DNA of 64,000 nucleotides. Source: Cognatiyoonia koreensis (GTDB lineage Bacteria > Pseudomonadota > Alphaproteobacteria > Rhodobacterales > Rhodobacteraceae). Location: assembly GCF_900109295.1 (NCBI RefSeq), contig NZ_FOIZ01000002.1, positions 682,001 to 746,000 of the forward strand. The letters run 5' to 3'. This document shows positions 17,698 through 26,773 of this stretch, one piece after another. Position 1 is the first letter of the stretch; each line of letters begins with the position of its first letter. Under the pieces are notes generated by a model, which did no database searches, had not been told where the DNA came from, and saw only the letters and a program-made list of their open reading frames with translations. A program made the translations under genes and the position numbers.

Positions 17698-18275
17698 AAA
17701 AGCCCCGTCATCTCTCTCCCGTCGAGAGGGCGTTATGGGACAAGGTTGCGGAAAGAACCGCGCCTCTGCATCCAATGCGACCTCCGACGCAACCAAATCC
17801 GATCCAGAAGCCCAAAGAAGCGCTCGGGCCCCAGAAAATCCGCTCTTTCACTGTTGGTGAAAAAGCGGTTCGCGAGAACGTCAAACCCCGACCGACGAGT
17901 ACGGCTTTGCAGCTTCGCACTGCGCCTGTCCAGATGGACAACAAGTCTTTCGGCAAGATGAAAAAAGGCAAGTTGAAGCCTGAACGGCGCATCGATCTTC
18001 ACGGAATGACGCTGGCCCAAGCCCATCCAGAGCTTATTTCCTTCATCTTGGGATCACATGCTGCAGGAAAACGGCTTGTGCTTGTAATCACTGGCAAGGG
18101 CAGGGCGCGTCACGATACTGGTCCGATGCCTGCGATGCGGGGTCTACTACGCACGCAGGTGCCGCAGTGGTTGTCCTTGCCGCCACTGACTTCGGTCGTT
18201 TTGCAAGTAACGCCAGCCCATATCCGTCATGGCGGGGAAGGGGCCTATTATATCTATCTACGCCGCAGGAACTAA
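17694..18275 (+). CDS. Smr domain-containing protein
   Basis: 193 aa. A basic, Pro-rich N-terminal half (1-95) leads to a Smr domain with RIDLHGMT near 100-107, VLVITGKG near 130, and a C-terminal HGGEGAYYIYLRR. Smr domains of MutS2-type proteins often nick or bind nucleic acids; stand-alone versions are common next to mltA in alphaproteobacteria. The specific role is not known. It converges on the MFS gene with an 18-base overlap of coding ends. Confidence 0.85.
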   Translation: MKKPRHLSPVERALWDKVAERTAPLHPMRPPTQPNPIQKPKEALGPQKIRSFTVGEKAVRENVKPRPTSTALQLRTAPVQMDNKSFGKMKKGKLKPERRIDLHGMTLAQAHPELISFILGSHAAGKRLVLVITGKGRARHDTGPMPAMRGLLRTQVPQWLSLPPLTSVVLQVTPAHIRHGGEGAYYIYLRRRN

Positions 18276-19493
18276 CGCGCGTTTCCAAACAGCTTGCGGA
18301 TAAAGCAAGAGCAGACCTGCGCTAGCGAAAATCAATGCATAGCCCAGCATTTGAATTTCAAACCCAATGCCGAAATCGATCAGAATGCCGCTTAAGCCCG
18401 GCCCGACGGCTGACCCGAGCACCATCAGTGCAGCGACAGCGGCCTTGATCGCTCCAAGATGCCGTGTGCCGTAGAATTCCGCCCAACACGCATTCAGCAA
18501 TGTTGACTGCCCGCCGCCGGCAAGCCCCATCAGGATGACAGCGATGGCTGTGGTAAAAAGCGAACCAGACCACCAATGCAGAACAAACGCGGCGACATAA
18601 GGGATCAGGTAGATCGGCAAAAGCCGCACAGCACCGACCCGATCGATTGCCCAGCCAAAAACGATTGTAGAAACGGCAAGGGTGAGCGTGCCAAGCGGAA
18701 AGACCGCAACCAATGCCAGATGATCCCAACCTTTGATCTCGGCGAAATGAACCTGATGAAACCAGAAGGCTGTACCGAAACCGGAAAAAGACATGACCGC
18801 AGGCGCCATCGCCCAGAAGATGGGATTGCGAAGCGCTTCCATACGAGTCCAATGCCTGCCGCCCATTCCTTCGGATTGTTCAATTTCGGCTTCCGCCTGC
18901 GGTGTTCGTTCCAGTTTCAGCAAACGGAACAGAACCAATGTTGATCCAACGCAAATTATCCCAAAGACCACCCAAAGCGTGCGCCATTCGATCATGGATT
19001 TCAGCCAGACCATCGTCAGGGGCAGCGATGCCTCTCCGAACATGAAACCAAGCCCGGCAACGGCAAGCGCTTTGCCGCGCGTCGCGATGAACCAGCGCGC
19101 CATTGCGACAACCGCGACATGGCTAGTCATGCCTTGACCGGTAAAGCGAAGCGCAAAAATTACAAACGGCAAAAGGCCCGCAGCCGTGTTCCACGCCATC
19201 AATACGCAGGAAAAGCCAAGCAAAAGCACGACTGTAATGCCCAATGTCCGTACGCGGAAGCGGTCTGCAAGCACGCCGGCAAATACCATCACAGCGGCAG
19301 AGGCAGACGTGCCGACCATATAGACCAGCCCCCATTCACCGTTGGTCAGACCGAATTCTTCTCTGATTTCTCCGCCAAAGATCGAGATAAAGAACGTCTG
19401 TCCGAAACTTGACAGAAACGACAGCAACACGCCGACCGCAAGGAAGGGCGCGTTGCTTCGGATAAAGGCGATGTATCCCGTTTGCGCTGTCAT
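18258..19493 (-). CDS. MFS transporter, substrate unknown
   Basis: 411 aa with about 12 predicted helices and a short charged central loop (about 195-215, LKLERTPQAEAEIEQ). The segment between helices 2 and 3 shows FAGVLADRFRVRTLG, the typical MFS loop motif (variant of GxxxDRxGRR). The substrate cannot be told from sequence. It stands alone between the convergent Smr gene and hslU, with 39 bases to the hslU stop. Confidence 0.85.
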   Translation of the reverse strand: MTAQTGYIAFIRSNAPFLAVGVLLSFLSSFGQTFFISIFGGEIREEFGLTNGEWGLVYMVGTSASAAVMVFAGVLADRFRVRTLGITVVLLLGFSCVLMAWNTAAGLLPFVIFALRFTGQGMTSHVAVVAMARWFIATRGKALAVAGLGFMFGEASLPLTMVWLKSMIEWRTLWVVFGIICVGSTLVLFRLLKLERTPQAEAEIEQSEGMGGRHWTRMEALRNPIFWAMAPAVMSFSGFGTAFWFHQVHFAEIKGWDHLALVAVFPLGTLTLAVSTIVFGWAIDRVGAVRLLPIYLIPYVAAFVLHWWSGSLFTTAIAVILMGLAGGGQSTLLNACWAEFYGTRHLGAIKAAVAALMVLGSAVGPGLSGILIDFGIGFEIQMLGYALIFASAGLLLLYPQAVWKRALVPAA

Positions 19494-19532
19494 GCCGCCC
19501 TTGATGGAGGGCTTTTGCCAACTGGAAAAGCC

Positions 19533-20843
19533 CTAAAGCACGTAACGGCTGATGTCCGTGCTGCGCGAAAGCTCGCCAAGGTGTTCTTCGACAAATGCCG
19601 CATCGACTTCGATCTTGTCGCCCGCTCGATCGGGCGCATTAAACGAAAGATCTTCGAACACCCGTTCAATGACAGTGTAGAGGCGCCGCGCACCAATATT
19701 CTCGATGCTTTCGTTTACTTCGGCCGCGATCTTGGCAAGGGCCGCGATACCGTCTTCAGCGAAAGTCACTGTTACGTCTTCGGTTTTCATCAATGCCGAA
19801 TATTGCAGCGTCAGCGCGTTATCCGTTTCGGTCAAAATGCGAACGAAGTCCTCTTCCGTCAGGGCCCGCAATTCCACGCGGATCGGCAGACGACCCTGCA
19901 GTTCGGGAAGCAGATCGGAGGGTTTAGCGACGTGGAAAGCGCCTGACGCGATAAAGAGAATATGATCGGTCTTGATAGGCCCGTATTTGGTCGACACGGT
20001 CGTACCTTCAATCAGTGGCAGCAAATCGCGCTGCACTCCCTCACGAGAAACATCAGCACCACGTGCATCCGCACGGGCGCAGACTTTGTCGATCTCGTCA
20101 AGAAAAACGATGCCATTCTGCTCGACGGATTCCAGCGCAGCCTTCGTCACGGTTTCATCGTCTAGCAGTTTGTCGGCTTCATCCGCCAAAAGCGCTTCAT
20201 AGCTTTCTGCAACAGTCATGCGCTTCTTGATCTTGCGACCGCCCATCGCTTTGCCGAATAGGTCGCCAAGATTCATCATGCCACCCATCCCACCAGCGGG
20301 TTGACCCGGAATCTCAAAGCCGCCCAGCGGATTGGCATTATCAGTCAGTTCGAGCTCGATGATCGTGTCGTCAAGGTCGCCCGCACTTAACTTCTTGCGA
20401 AACATCTCGCGCGTGCTGTCGCGCGCGTCGGTTCCGGCAACCGCCGTGATCACACGATCTTCGGCAGCTTGCAGCGCCTTTGCCCTGACATCCTCGCGCA
20501 TGTATTCGCGCGTTTCGTTGATCGCAGCTTCGATCAGATCGCGGATAATCTGTTCAACGTCGCGCCCCACATAGCCCACCTCGGTAAATTTTGTCGCTTC
20601 GACCTTGATGAACGGCGCACGGGCCAGCTTCGCCAGACGGCGCGAGATCTCGGTCTTGCCGACACCGGTCGGCCCGATCATCAGAATGTTCTTAGGATAC
20701 ACCTCATCACGCAGGTCATCACCAAGCTGCTTGCGCCGCCAGCGATTACGCAGTGCGACTGCAACGGCCCGTTTTGCGTCTTTCTGGCCGATGATGAACC
20801 GGTCAAGTTCCGAAACAATTTCGCGCGGGGTCAGGTCTGTCAT
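19533..20843 (-). CDS. hslU: ATP-dependent protease ATPase subunit HslU (ClpY)
   Basis: 436 aa. This AAA+ unfoldase feeds substrates into HslV. Walker [10 protein letters not shown] lies near 55-63, the pore loop GYVGRDVE near 88-95, Walker [11 protein letters not shown] near 247-256, and the C-terminus ends SRYVL, needed to activate HslV. The ATG overlaps the stop of the preceding membrane-protein gene by 4 bases. Unusually, hslV is not adjacent: two genes separate the pair. Confidence 0.97.
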   Translation of the reverse strand: MTDLTPREIVSELDRFIIGQKDAKRAVAVALRNRWRRKQLGDDLRDEVYPKNILMIGPTGVGKTEISRRLAKLARAPFIKVEATKFTEVGYVGRDVEQIIRDLIEAAINETREYMREDVRAKALQAAEDRVITAVAGTDARDSTREMFRKKLSAGDLDDTIIELELTDNANPLGGFEIPGQPAGGMGGMMNLGDLFGKAMGGRKIKKRMTVAESYEALLADEADKLLDDETVTKAALESVEQNGIVFLDEIDKVCARADARGADVSREGVQRDLLPLIEGTTVSTKYGPIKTDHILFIASGAFHVAKPSDLLPELQGRLPIRVELRALTEEDFVRILTETDNALTLQYSALMKTEDVTVTFAEDGIAALAKIAAEVNESIENIGARRLYTVIERVFEDLSFNAPDRAGDKIEVDAAFVEEHLGELSRSTDISRYVL

Positions 20844-21916
20844 GTTTTCACTACTCGATTTGAAGGGGGAAGCCGGTGCAACGGCAGAAAGGGAAGGGCA
20901 GACAGTATCACAGCCCGGATTCTTTCCCAGAACGCACCAAGAAGAAGCAGTACAATGCCAAGTATCAGGATCGTGGCGGCAGCGCCTTCGCCGTCAAGTA
21001 CGGTCATGGAGAGCGCAACGATATAACCGATCGCTGCAATCAGGAAGGAGCGACGATCAATGACGATCGCGATCAGTGCAAATATCGTCAGGATAAAAAG
21101 CAATAGCGGATTGGCCAACGCACTTTCAGACTCCAGAAGCGTCAGGGCCAGCGTATTGACCAGCGCCGGTGCGGCAACGACATGAAGCCAGAACCCGTTG
21201 GCCGCGCGGCGTGTCACACGATGCGGATCGCTCATATCGAAAATCAATGCGACCGCAAAAACGCCGAAACCAAGCAACAGCGTGATCAACGCAAAAGGCC
21301 CGTCAGCGGAAAGCAAAAACAGATCAGTCGGGCTCTGGGGGGTGCCGCTGGACGTCGCCGCCATAAGGATCGCGACGATGAAAAGCCCGACCGCTATCAT
21401 GGCCAGCGCAAACGGCACGCGAAAGCGGAACCAGAACAGGAAAAGCGCGAACGTTCCGATAGCAAAGGGCAAAGGCAAGCTACTGTAGTCTTCCTGCGCA
21501 ACCATGAACGGCTGGGCGAAATACGCTGTCAGGCTAAATGCTGCGTTCATCGCAAAAAGAACCGACAATGCAATGGCAGGGGCGACCATGCGGCGGCGAT
21601 GGATAAAATACTCGGATAACAACCAAAGCACGGCGATGCCGATCAGACCAAATCCAATGGCGAACTGCTGCGGGTTTGTGATCTGCTGCGAATACCATAT
21701 AGCGCTCACGCTTGACCAACCAGTTGCAAGAATGACCAGACCAATAACGATAAAAATCTCGTTGAACCCTTTGAACAACTCGAACGGTTCATCGCCCGGC
21801 AAGAGGTTTTCGCGCGCGCCGCGTCTGCTGTCGGCCAAACTCGTCAAGGATGCAGCCTGGGCCTCTGTCAGGATACCGGCGCTGATCCCAGCTTTCAGAT
21901 CATCGCGTTCAATCAT
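20840..21916 (-). CDS. Multi-spanning membrane protein (DUF2157-like), function unknown
   Basis: 358 aa. A soluble N-terminal region of about 50 residues ([20 protein letters not shown] resembles the DUF2157 N-terminus) is followed by about ten hydrophobic helices, which pair with short polar turns, e.g. [20 protein letters not shown] and [19 protein letters not shown] do not recognise an enzymatic motif. It is translationally coupled to hslU, suggesting shared transcription under stress; function unknown. Confidence 0.75.
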   Translation of the reverse strand: MIERDDLKAGISAGILTEAQAASLTSLADSRRGARENLLPGDEPFELFKGFNEIFIVIGLVILATGWSSVSAIWYSQQITNPQQFAIGFGLIGIAVLWLLSEYFIHRRRMVAPAIALSVLFAMNAAFSLTAYFAQPFMVAQEDYSSLPLPFAIGTFALFLFWFRFRVPFALAMIAVGLFIVAILMAATSSGTPQSPTDLFLLSADGPFALITLLLGFGVFAVALIFDMSDPHRVTRRAANGFWLHVVAAPALVNTLALTLLESESALANPLLLFILTIFALIAIVIDRRSFLIAAIGYIVALSMTVLDGEGAAATILILGIVLLLLGAFWERIRAVILSALPFLPLHRLPPSNRVVKT

Positions 21917-21956
21917 GGTTCACAAGCGCGTGGGTAGCGTATCTTTGGTTGCTAAG

Positions 21957-21970
21957 CGACGCTAGCGTCG
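21957..21970. promoter_or_regulatory. Perfect 14-bp palindrome between the membrane-protein and DM13 genes
   Basis: CGACGCTAGCGTCG is a perfect palindrome in the 79-base divergent gap, ending 25 bases before the DM13 start codon and 40 bases from the other gene's start. Size and place fit an operator for a dimeric repressor. No regulator gene is adjacent. Confidence 0.4.
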
Positions 21971-21995
21971 ACCCATCGCTAATTTGGAGAGACCC

Positions 21996-22361
21996 ATGAA
22001 CCGCCGCCATTTTCTGATCACTGGCCTTGCCGTCACCGCCGCACCAGCCTTTGCGGGTGGACATGGGCGCCTTGGCAATTTTCGCGGGCTGAGCAACCAC
22101 GTCACAACCGGCACTGCCGAACTTGCGTCTGACGGTGTCCAGCTTCTTGATGATTTCACCTTTGACGGTGCGCCCGACCCCAAGGTCGCGCTGGGCAAGG
22201 ACGGCACTTACGATCCGTCGACGTTGATGGGCCCGCTGCAAAGCAACACCGGCGCGTCCAAATATGCGCTGCCCGCAGGCATCAATCCCGACGACTACAA
22301 CGAAGTCTGGATTTGGTGTGAACGCTTCAACGTCCCACTGGGTGTCGCGTCTGTTAGCTGA
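21996..22361 (+). CDS. DM13 domain-containing secreted protein (probable Tat signal)
   Basis: 121 aa. The N-terminus [20 protein letters not shown] has twin arginines and looks like a Tat or Sec signal cleaved near residue 20. The mature part ([63 protein letters not shown]) matches the DM13 pattern, a small beta domain proposed to act in electron transfer, and keeps a C-terminal cysteine (WCERF). GGAGAG precedes the ATG. It is the only rightward gene in this stretch, between hslV and the membrane protein; its end overlaps the hslV end by 8 bases. Confidence 0.75.
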   Translation: MNRRHFLITGLAVTAAPAFAGGHGRLGNFRGLSNHVTTGTAELASDGVQLLDDFTFDGAPDPKVALGKDGTYDPSTLMGPLQSNTGASKYALPAGINPDDYNEVWIWCERFNVPLGVASVS

Positions 22362-22908
22362 TCGTTTCAACTGTCAGTTTACCATTCGTATAAACACAGA
22401 TGTCCGCTGCAATCGCCATCGCGCGGCGGGCAATCTCTTCGGCCTTCAGGTCGCTGTCCATTAGAGCGCGGCCAGCAGCCAGTGCAAAATTACCGCCAGA
22501 TCCGATCGCGGTGATATCGTGTTCGGGTTCCAATACATCGCCCGCGCCAGTGATGACAAAGAGATCTTTGCCGTCGCTGACGATCAACATCGCTTCCAGT
22601 TTTTGCAGATACTTGTCCGTGCGCCAGTCTTTGGCGAGTTCAACAGAGGCGCGGGCAAGCTGACCGGGCGTCGCCTCCAGCTTTTTTTCAAGGCGTTCAA
22701 GCAGCGTGAAGGCATCAGCAGTTGATCCGGCGAAGCCACAGACGACATCATTCCCACCAGGGGACAGGCGTCGCACCTTTTTTGCGGTGCCCTTCATGAC
22801 GGTTTGCCCGACACTGACCTGTCCGTCGCCGGCGATTACGACCTCACCACCTTTGCGTACACCGATGATCGTGGTGCCGTGCCAGCCTGGAAACTCTTCT
22901 TTTGCCAT
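22354..22908 (-). CDS. hslV: ATP-dependent protease subunit HslV (ClpQ)
   Basis: 184 aa. HslV is the proteasome-like peptidase chamber; the active threonine is exposed after removal of a short propeptide (here before [10 protein letters not shown], residues 11-12). Further motifs are [34 protein letters not shown] and the late [20 protein letters not shown] stretch ([16 protein letters not shown]). It is upstream of hslU on the same strand but separated by the membrane-protein gene and an opposite-strand DM13 gene. Confidence 0.97.
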   Translation of the reverse strand: MAKEEFPGWHGTTIIGVRKGGEVVIAGDGQVSVGQTVMKGTAKKVRRLSPGGNDVVCGFAGSTADAFTLLERLEKKLEATPGQLARASVELAKDWRTDKYLQKLEAMLIVSDGKDLFVITGAGDVLEPEHDITAIGSGGNFALAAGRALMDSDLKAEEIARRAMAIAADICVYTNGKLTVETIS

Positions 22909-22971
22909 ATCTGCTGTCCTTCTGCTTAGGGTCTATATGGCGGCGCTGGACTGGATGAACAAGGTGGACAC

Positions 22972-23000
22972 AAAAAAGGGCACCGCCGTCGGGTGCCCTT
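22972..23000 (-). terminator. Rho-independent terminator after trxA
   Basis: On the minus strand GGGCACC pairs with GGTGCCC around a 7-base loop and is followed by six T. It lies 24 bases after the trxA stop codon and would end the addB-addA-trxA series. Confidence 0.88.
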
Positions 23001-23023
23001 GATCTTCAAATGCAGTTCTGACG

Positions 23024-23344
23024 TTAAATGGATTCTTCGATCCATCCCTGCAGCGCCGCTTTGGGGGCCGCACCGGTCTTGTTCGAAATTACCTCACCGC
23101 CTTTGAACATGAACAACGCCGGAATGCCGCGCACGCCCATTTGAGCAGGGGAATTCGGGTTCTCGTCAACGTTCACTTTGACGATCTTCACTTTGCCTTC
23201 CATCTCGGTGGACAGTTCTTCCAAGGCTGGGCCGATCTGTTTGCATGGGCCACACCATTCGGCCCAGAAATCCACCACAACGGGGATATCGGACTGGCGC
23301 ACTTCGGCGTCGAATGTTGCATCTGTGACTGCGACTGTAGCCAT
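23024..23344 (-). CDS. trxA: Thioredoxin
   Basis: 106 aa from ATG 23344; the frame extends five codons further to 23359, but [15 protein letters not shown] fits the family. Thioredoxin reduces disulfides in cytoplasmic proteins. The active site WCGPC is in the context [16 protein letters not shown] near residues 26-41, with the cis-proline segment RGIPALFMF. It is the last gene after addA and is followed by a clear terminator. Confidence 0.96.
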   Translation of the reverse strand: MATVAVTDATFDAEVRQSDIPVVVDFWAEWCGPCKQIGPALEELSTEMEGKVKIVKVNVDENPNSPAQMGVRGIPALFMFKGGEVISNKTGAAPKAALQGWIEESI

Positions 23345-23404
23345 TGCGGCTCTCCTCAAATCGGTTTGTTCAGACCAGGAAACTATGACCGCCGGGCAGG
23401 GGCG

Positions 23405-26400
23405 TCAAGCCACGCTCACACGGGCGAGAGCGTCTGAAACAAGTGGTGCGGGTAAGCGCATCAATGTGCCGGTCTGGGTCCAAAGAATTGCAGTTTCAAT
23501 TTTGTGGTTCGGATAGATTTCAGCAAGTGCGGCGGCATAAGCCCCCATTTGCCGCAACAGACCCTCGGGTGTTTCTTCGGGCGTCGGCGGCACAAGCCGG
23601 TTCGTCTTGAAATCAACGGCAAGTATCCGATCGTCATGAATCTGCAATAGGTCGATCGCACCATGTATCCGCTTACCACCCAATGCTGGCAGGCTCGCCG
23701 TAATCCCGATTTCCGACAGCGTCTCCGGTCCGAACAGAAACGTCAGTTCATCCTTCACAAGCAGATTGATCACGTCCCGGACAAGTTCTTCGGCATCAGG
23801 CGCAAAATCAGGACTAGCCGTAATCAGTTGCAAGCCCAATGACCCTCTCTCGTCTACTGGCACTTGTGGAAGATGCTCCAGCAGAAGGTGAACCAGTCGA
23901 CCCCGTTCTAGCGCAACGTCCCGATCTTCTCCTGCTGGATCGCCAGCCATGATCTTGTCGCCACCAAGGTCAGAGGGTGAGAGAGTCTTTTGCGGTCTGA
24001 TTTCCGGCAGCGCTGTAAAAATGGGGGCGGAAGGTTTCAACGTTTCGGTTTTGTCGGTTGCCAACAATTCTCCGGCCGACCAATCACCATGGGTCACGCG
24101 CCTGATCTGTATGTCACCCGATTGTGCATCAATTGCGCCTGATGTTTCGATTCCGGCTTCGGCAATTCTGTACCAGCTTTCAGTCTGTTCACCCACGTCA
24201 CCCGCAGCCGCAACGATCAGCCATTTCTCGGCGCGGGTCATCGCGACGTAAAGCAAGCGCATCCTCTCACGCATTTCTCGCGCCCTGATATCATCGCGCA
24301 TGGCGTTGACGGAATCAGATGATTGCGGTTTGGTCGGTGGCCATATCAGGTGATCGCCAAGATCGAAAATTTCTGACTGATTGCGCGGCTCCCGCTTTGC
24401 AGTGTCAGGCAGTATAACGATCGGCGCTTCCAGACCCTTGGCACCGTGCACAGTCATCACGCGAATCCGGTTGCCCTGATTGTCCATCTGCCGTTTGATC
24501 TCAAGGTCATCAGTCTGCATCCACGTCAGAAAGCCGGTTAGGCTCGGCACGCCGTTGCTTTCATAGGCAAGGGCCTGAGACAGCAAGGCATCAATCCCGT
24601 CTTCGGCTTCGGCACCAAGACGGGCCAACAATTTTTTGCGACCTTCATGCACAGTCAAAATGCGTTCAATCAAATCGTAGGGCCGTAGAAAATCTGACTT
24701 CCCGCGCAGATCATTGAGAATCCGAAATGTGTTTGGATGCGCATCGCTGTTGCGCAATGTTGCCCAAAGATAACCCTTCTCTGGTCGATAGTGGGCCAGC
24801 GTGAAAAGGTCTTGTTCCGACCAACCAAAAAGGGGTGACCGCAAAGCCGTAGCCAACGACAGATCGTCTTCCGGCAGCGCAAGAAAGCTCAGCAACGCGG
24901 CAAGGTCTTTGACAGCCATCTCCGCTCCGACGCGCAACCTGTCCGCGCCAGCAATGCTGAGGTCCGCCGCTTTGCAAGCGCGAATAATCTCAGAGAACAG
25001 GTCTGACCGCCGCTGCACAAGGATCAGGACGTCGCCTTCGGTGACAAGGCGGCGCGCTGCCGGCTTCCCGTCCTTCGCGTCAACGGGAAGGGTTTCTTCC
25101 TGGGTCATCCGCTTGATTTCCGCGGCAATCTGGTTCGCCAGTATGACAGTGTGATGCTGTTCGCTTTTCTTGTCGACTGGATCGTACCAAACCCTGTCAT
25201 CCTCCGCTGCCGGGTTATTTTCAATAACTGGCCAAAGATCGACACGCCCGGGCATATCTTCATTAAAGGCGCTGTGCTGCACCTCGCCGCCCAGCCCTTC
25301 AATGGTCTCACCATCCAGTGCCGCATCGACAACGCGTAGGACAGCTTGGGACGACCGGAAAGAATGCTGCAACGTCAGATTATGAAGCTGATCATTTGCT
25401 TCTTTCAGCTTGGTTTCGAAATGGCGCTGCATGCGATCGAACTCATCCGGATCCGCACCCTGAAACGAATAGATCGACTGTTTCTTATCCCCGACGACAA
25501 AGATCGTGCGCCGTTGGTTTGCTCTGGCACCTTCACCGCTGACAAATTCCTGCGTCAAATGCTTGATGACGGCCCATTGGTCCGGCGAAGTGTCCTGCGC
25601 CTCATCTACCAACACATGATCGATCCCCCCATCAAGGCGGAACAACACCCACTGTGCAACATGCGGATCTGTCAGCAGTGCGCGGGCCTTTCGGATCTGA
25701 TCGTCGAAATCCAGCAAGCCCATTTCAAGCTTGCGCGCCTCATAGGCCGGAACAAAAACGCGCCCGAACGCGTATAGCGCTTTCGTTCTTTCCAGCGCGA
25801 TCAAAGCAAGCCGATCCTGTCGTGATGCCGCGACGGTCTCCATGATGAAGTTCAGCTCAGAAAAAAGATCGGAATTCTTTGCGCGCGTGGGTTTTGTCGG
25901 GAAACTGTCGATCTTTGGGGAAAAATCTCCACTGATCTTGCTCGATTTGAAAAGAAGGACATCCTCCAAGGTTTCAAGATCAGCTGGTTTGGGGTTTTCC
26001 AGATCAATCGTTGCAAGCTTTTCCGCTGCTTTCACGTCATTTGAAGAACCGTCGCGGCAAAGTGTGACAACCTCGCGAAGTACAGCGATTTCGGCAGGGC
26101 CAAAAATATTGGCCATCAAGTCTGCGGTCTCCACAGAACTCGCTAACCCGAGCATTTTGCGTAGCTCCGCCTCATCGAAGCCTTGCGCAAAATGATCACG
26201 ATGCCTCGCAACCTCTGCGACCAATTTATCAAGCTCGGCACCGGTGTGATACATCATCAGGTCACGCACGACATCTGCATGCGGACCGGTCACCATTGCA
26301 TCTAGAACGTCAGAGCGTAAAAGCTCCGCTGTCCGGTCTTCCATTTCCTTGAACTGGGGGCTGATCCCGGCCTCGAGCGGGAAGCGGCGCAGGATACTGG

Positions 26401-26773
26401 CGCAGAAAGAGTGGATTGTTTGAATTTTTAGACCGCCCGGCGTTTCGATTGCCCGCGCGAACAGCGTGCGTGCCTCTTGCAAATTGGGGGTACCATCGAC
26501 GCCAAGCTCTTTCAGATCTGCGAACAAAGCGTCATCAGCGCGCATTGCCCATTCACCCAAAAGTTTGAAAAGGCGGTTCTGCATCTCTGCCGCTGCAGCT
26601 TTGGTATAGGTCAGACACAGGATGTTCTGAGGTTCGACTCCGCTCAGCAAAAGACGCGCCACTCGATCTGTCAGCACACGGGTCTTGCCAGACCCGGCAT
26701 TCGCTGACAGCCATGTCGTATGGTTCGGCTCAGCCGCATTGACCTGATTTTGTGTGGCTTCGTTGCGGATCAT
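23405..26773 (-). CDS. addA: Double-strand break repair helicase-nuclease AddA
   Basis: 1122 aa. AddAB resects DNA ends for RecA-dependent recombination, replacing RecBCD. The UvrD-type helicase shows Walker A ANAGSGKTRVLTDRVA near residues 24-39, Walker B VLVDEAQDTSPDQW, and late helicase motifs HGAKGLEAPIVILPDT and LLYVAMTRAEKWL. The C-terminal RecB-like nuclease has VDFKTNRLV near 1058. Start ATGA overlaps the addB stop; length and order (addB-addA) are usual for alphaproteobacteria. Confidence 0.96.
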   Translation of the reverse strand: MIRNEATQNQVNAAEPNHTTWLSANAGSGKTRVLTDRVARLLLSGVEPQNILCLTYTKAAAAEMQNRLFKLLGEWAMRADDALFADLKELGVDGTPNLQEARTLFARAIETPGGLKIQTIHSFCASILRRFPLEAGISPQFKEMEDRTAELLRSDVLDAMVTGPHADVVRDLMMYHTGAELDKLVAEVARHRDHFAQGFDEAELRKMLGLASSVETADLMANIFGPAEIAVLREVVTLCRDGSSNDVKAAEKLATIDLENPKPADLETLEDVLLFKSSKISGDFSPKIDSFPTKPTRAKNSDLFSELNFIMETVAASRQDRLALIALERTKALYAFGRVFVPAYEARKLEMGLLDFDDQIRKARALLTDPHVAQWVLFRLDGGIDHVLVDEAQDTSPDQWAVIKHLTQEFVSGEGARANQRRTIFVVGDKKQSIYSFQGADPDEFDRMQRHFETKLKEANDQLHNLTLQHSFRSSQAVLRVVDAALDGETIEGLGGEVQHSAFNEDMPGRVDLWPVIENNPAAEDDRVWYDPVDKKSEQHHTVILANQIAAEIKRMTQEETLPVDAKDGKPAARRLVTEGDVLILVQRRSDLFSEIIRACKAADLSIAGADRLRVGAEMAVKDLAALLSFLALPEDDLSLATALRSPLFGWSEQDLFTLAHYRPEKGYLWATLRNSDAHPNTFRILNDLRGKSDFLRPYDLIERILTVHEGRKKLLARLGAEAEDGIDALLSQALAYESNGVPSLTGFLTWMQTDDLEIKRQMDNQGNRIRVMTVHGAKGLEAPIVILPDTAKREPRNQSEIFDLGDHLIWPPTKPQSSDSVNAMRDDIRAREMRERMRLLYVAMTRAEKWLIVAAAGDVGEQTESWYRIAEAGIETSGAIDAQSGDIQIRRVTHGDWSAGELLATDKTETLKPSAPIFTALPEIRPQKTLSPSDLGGDKIMAGDPAGEDRDVALERGRLVHLLLEHLPQVPVDERGSLGLQLITASPDFAPDAEELVRDVINLLVKDELTFLFGPETLSEIGITASLPALGGKRIHGAIDLLQIHDDRILAVDFKTNRLVPPTPEETPEGLLRQMGAYAAALAEIYPNHKIETAILWTQTGTLMRLPAPLVSDALARVSVA

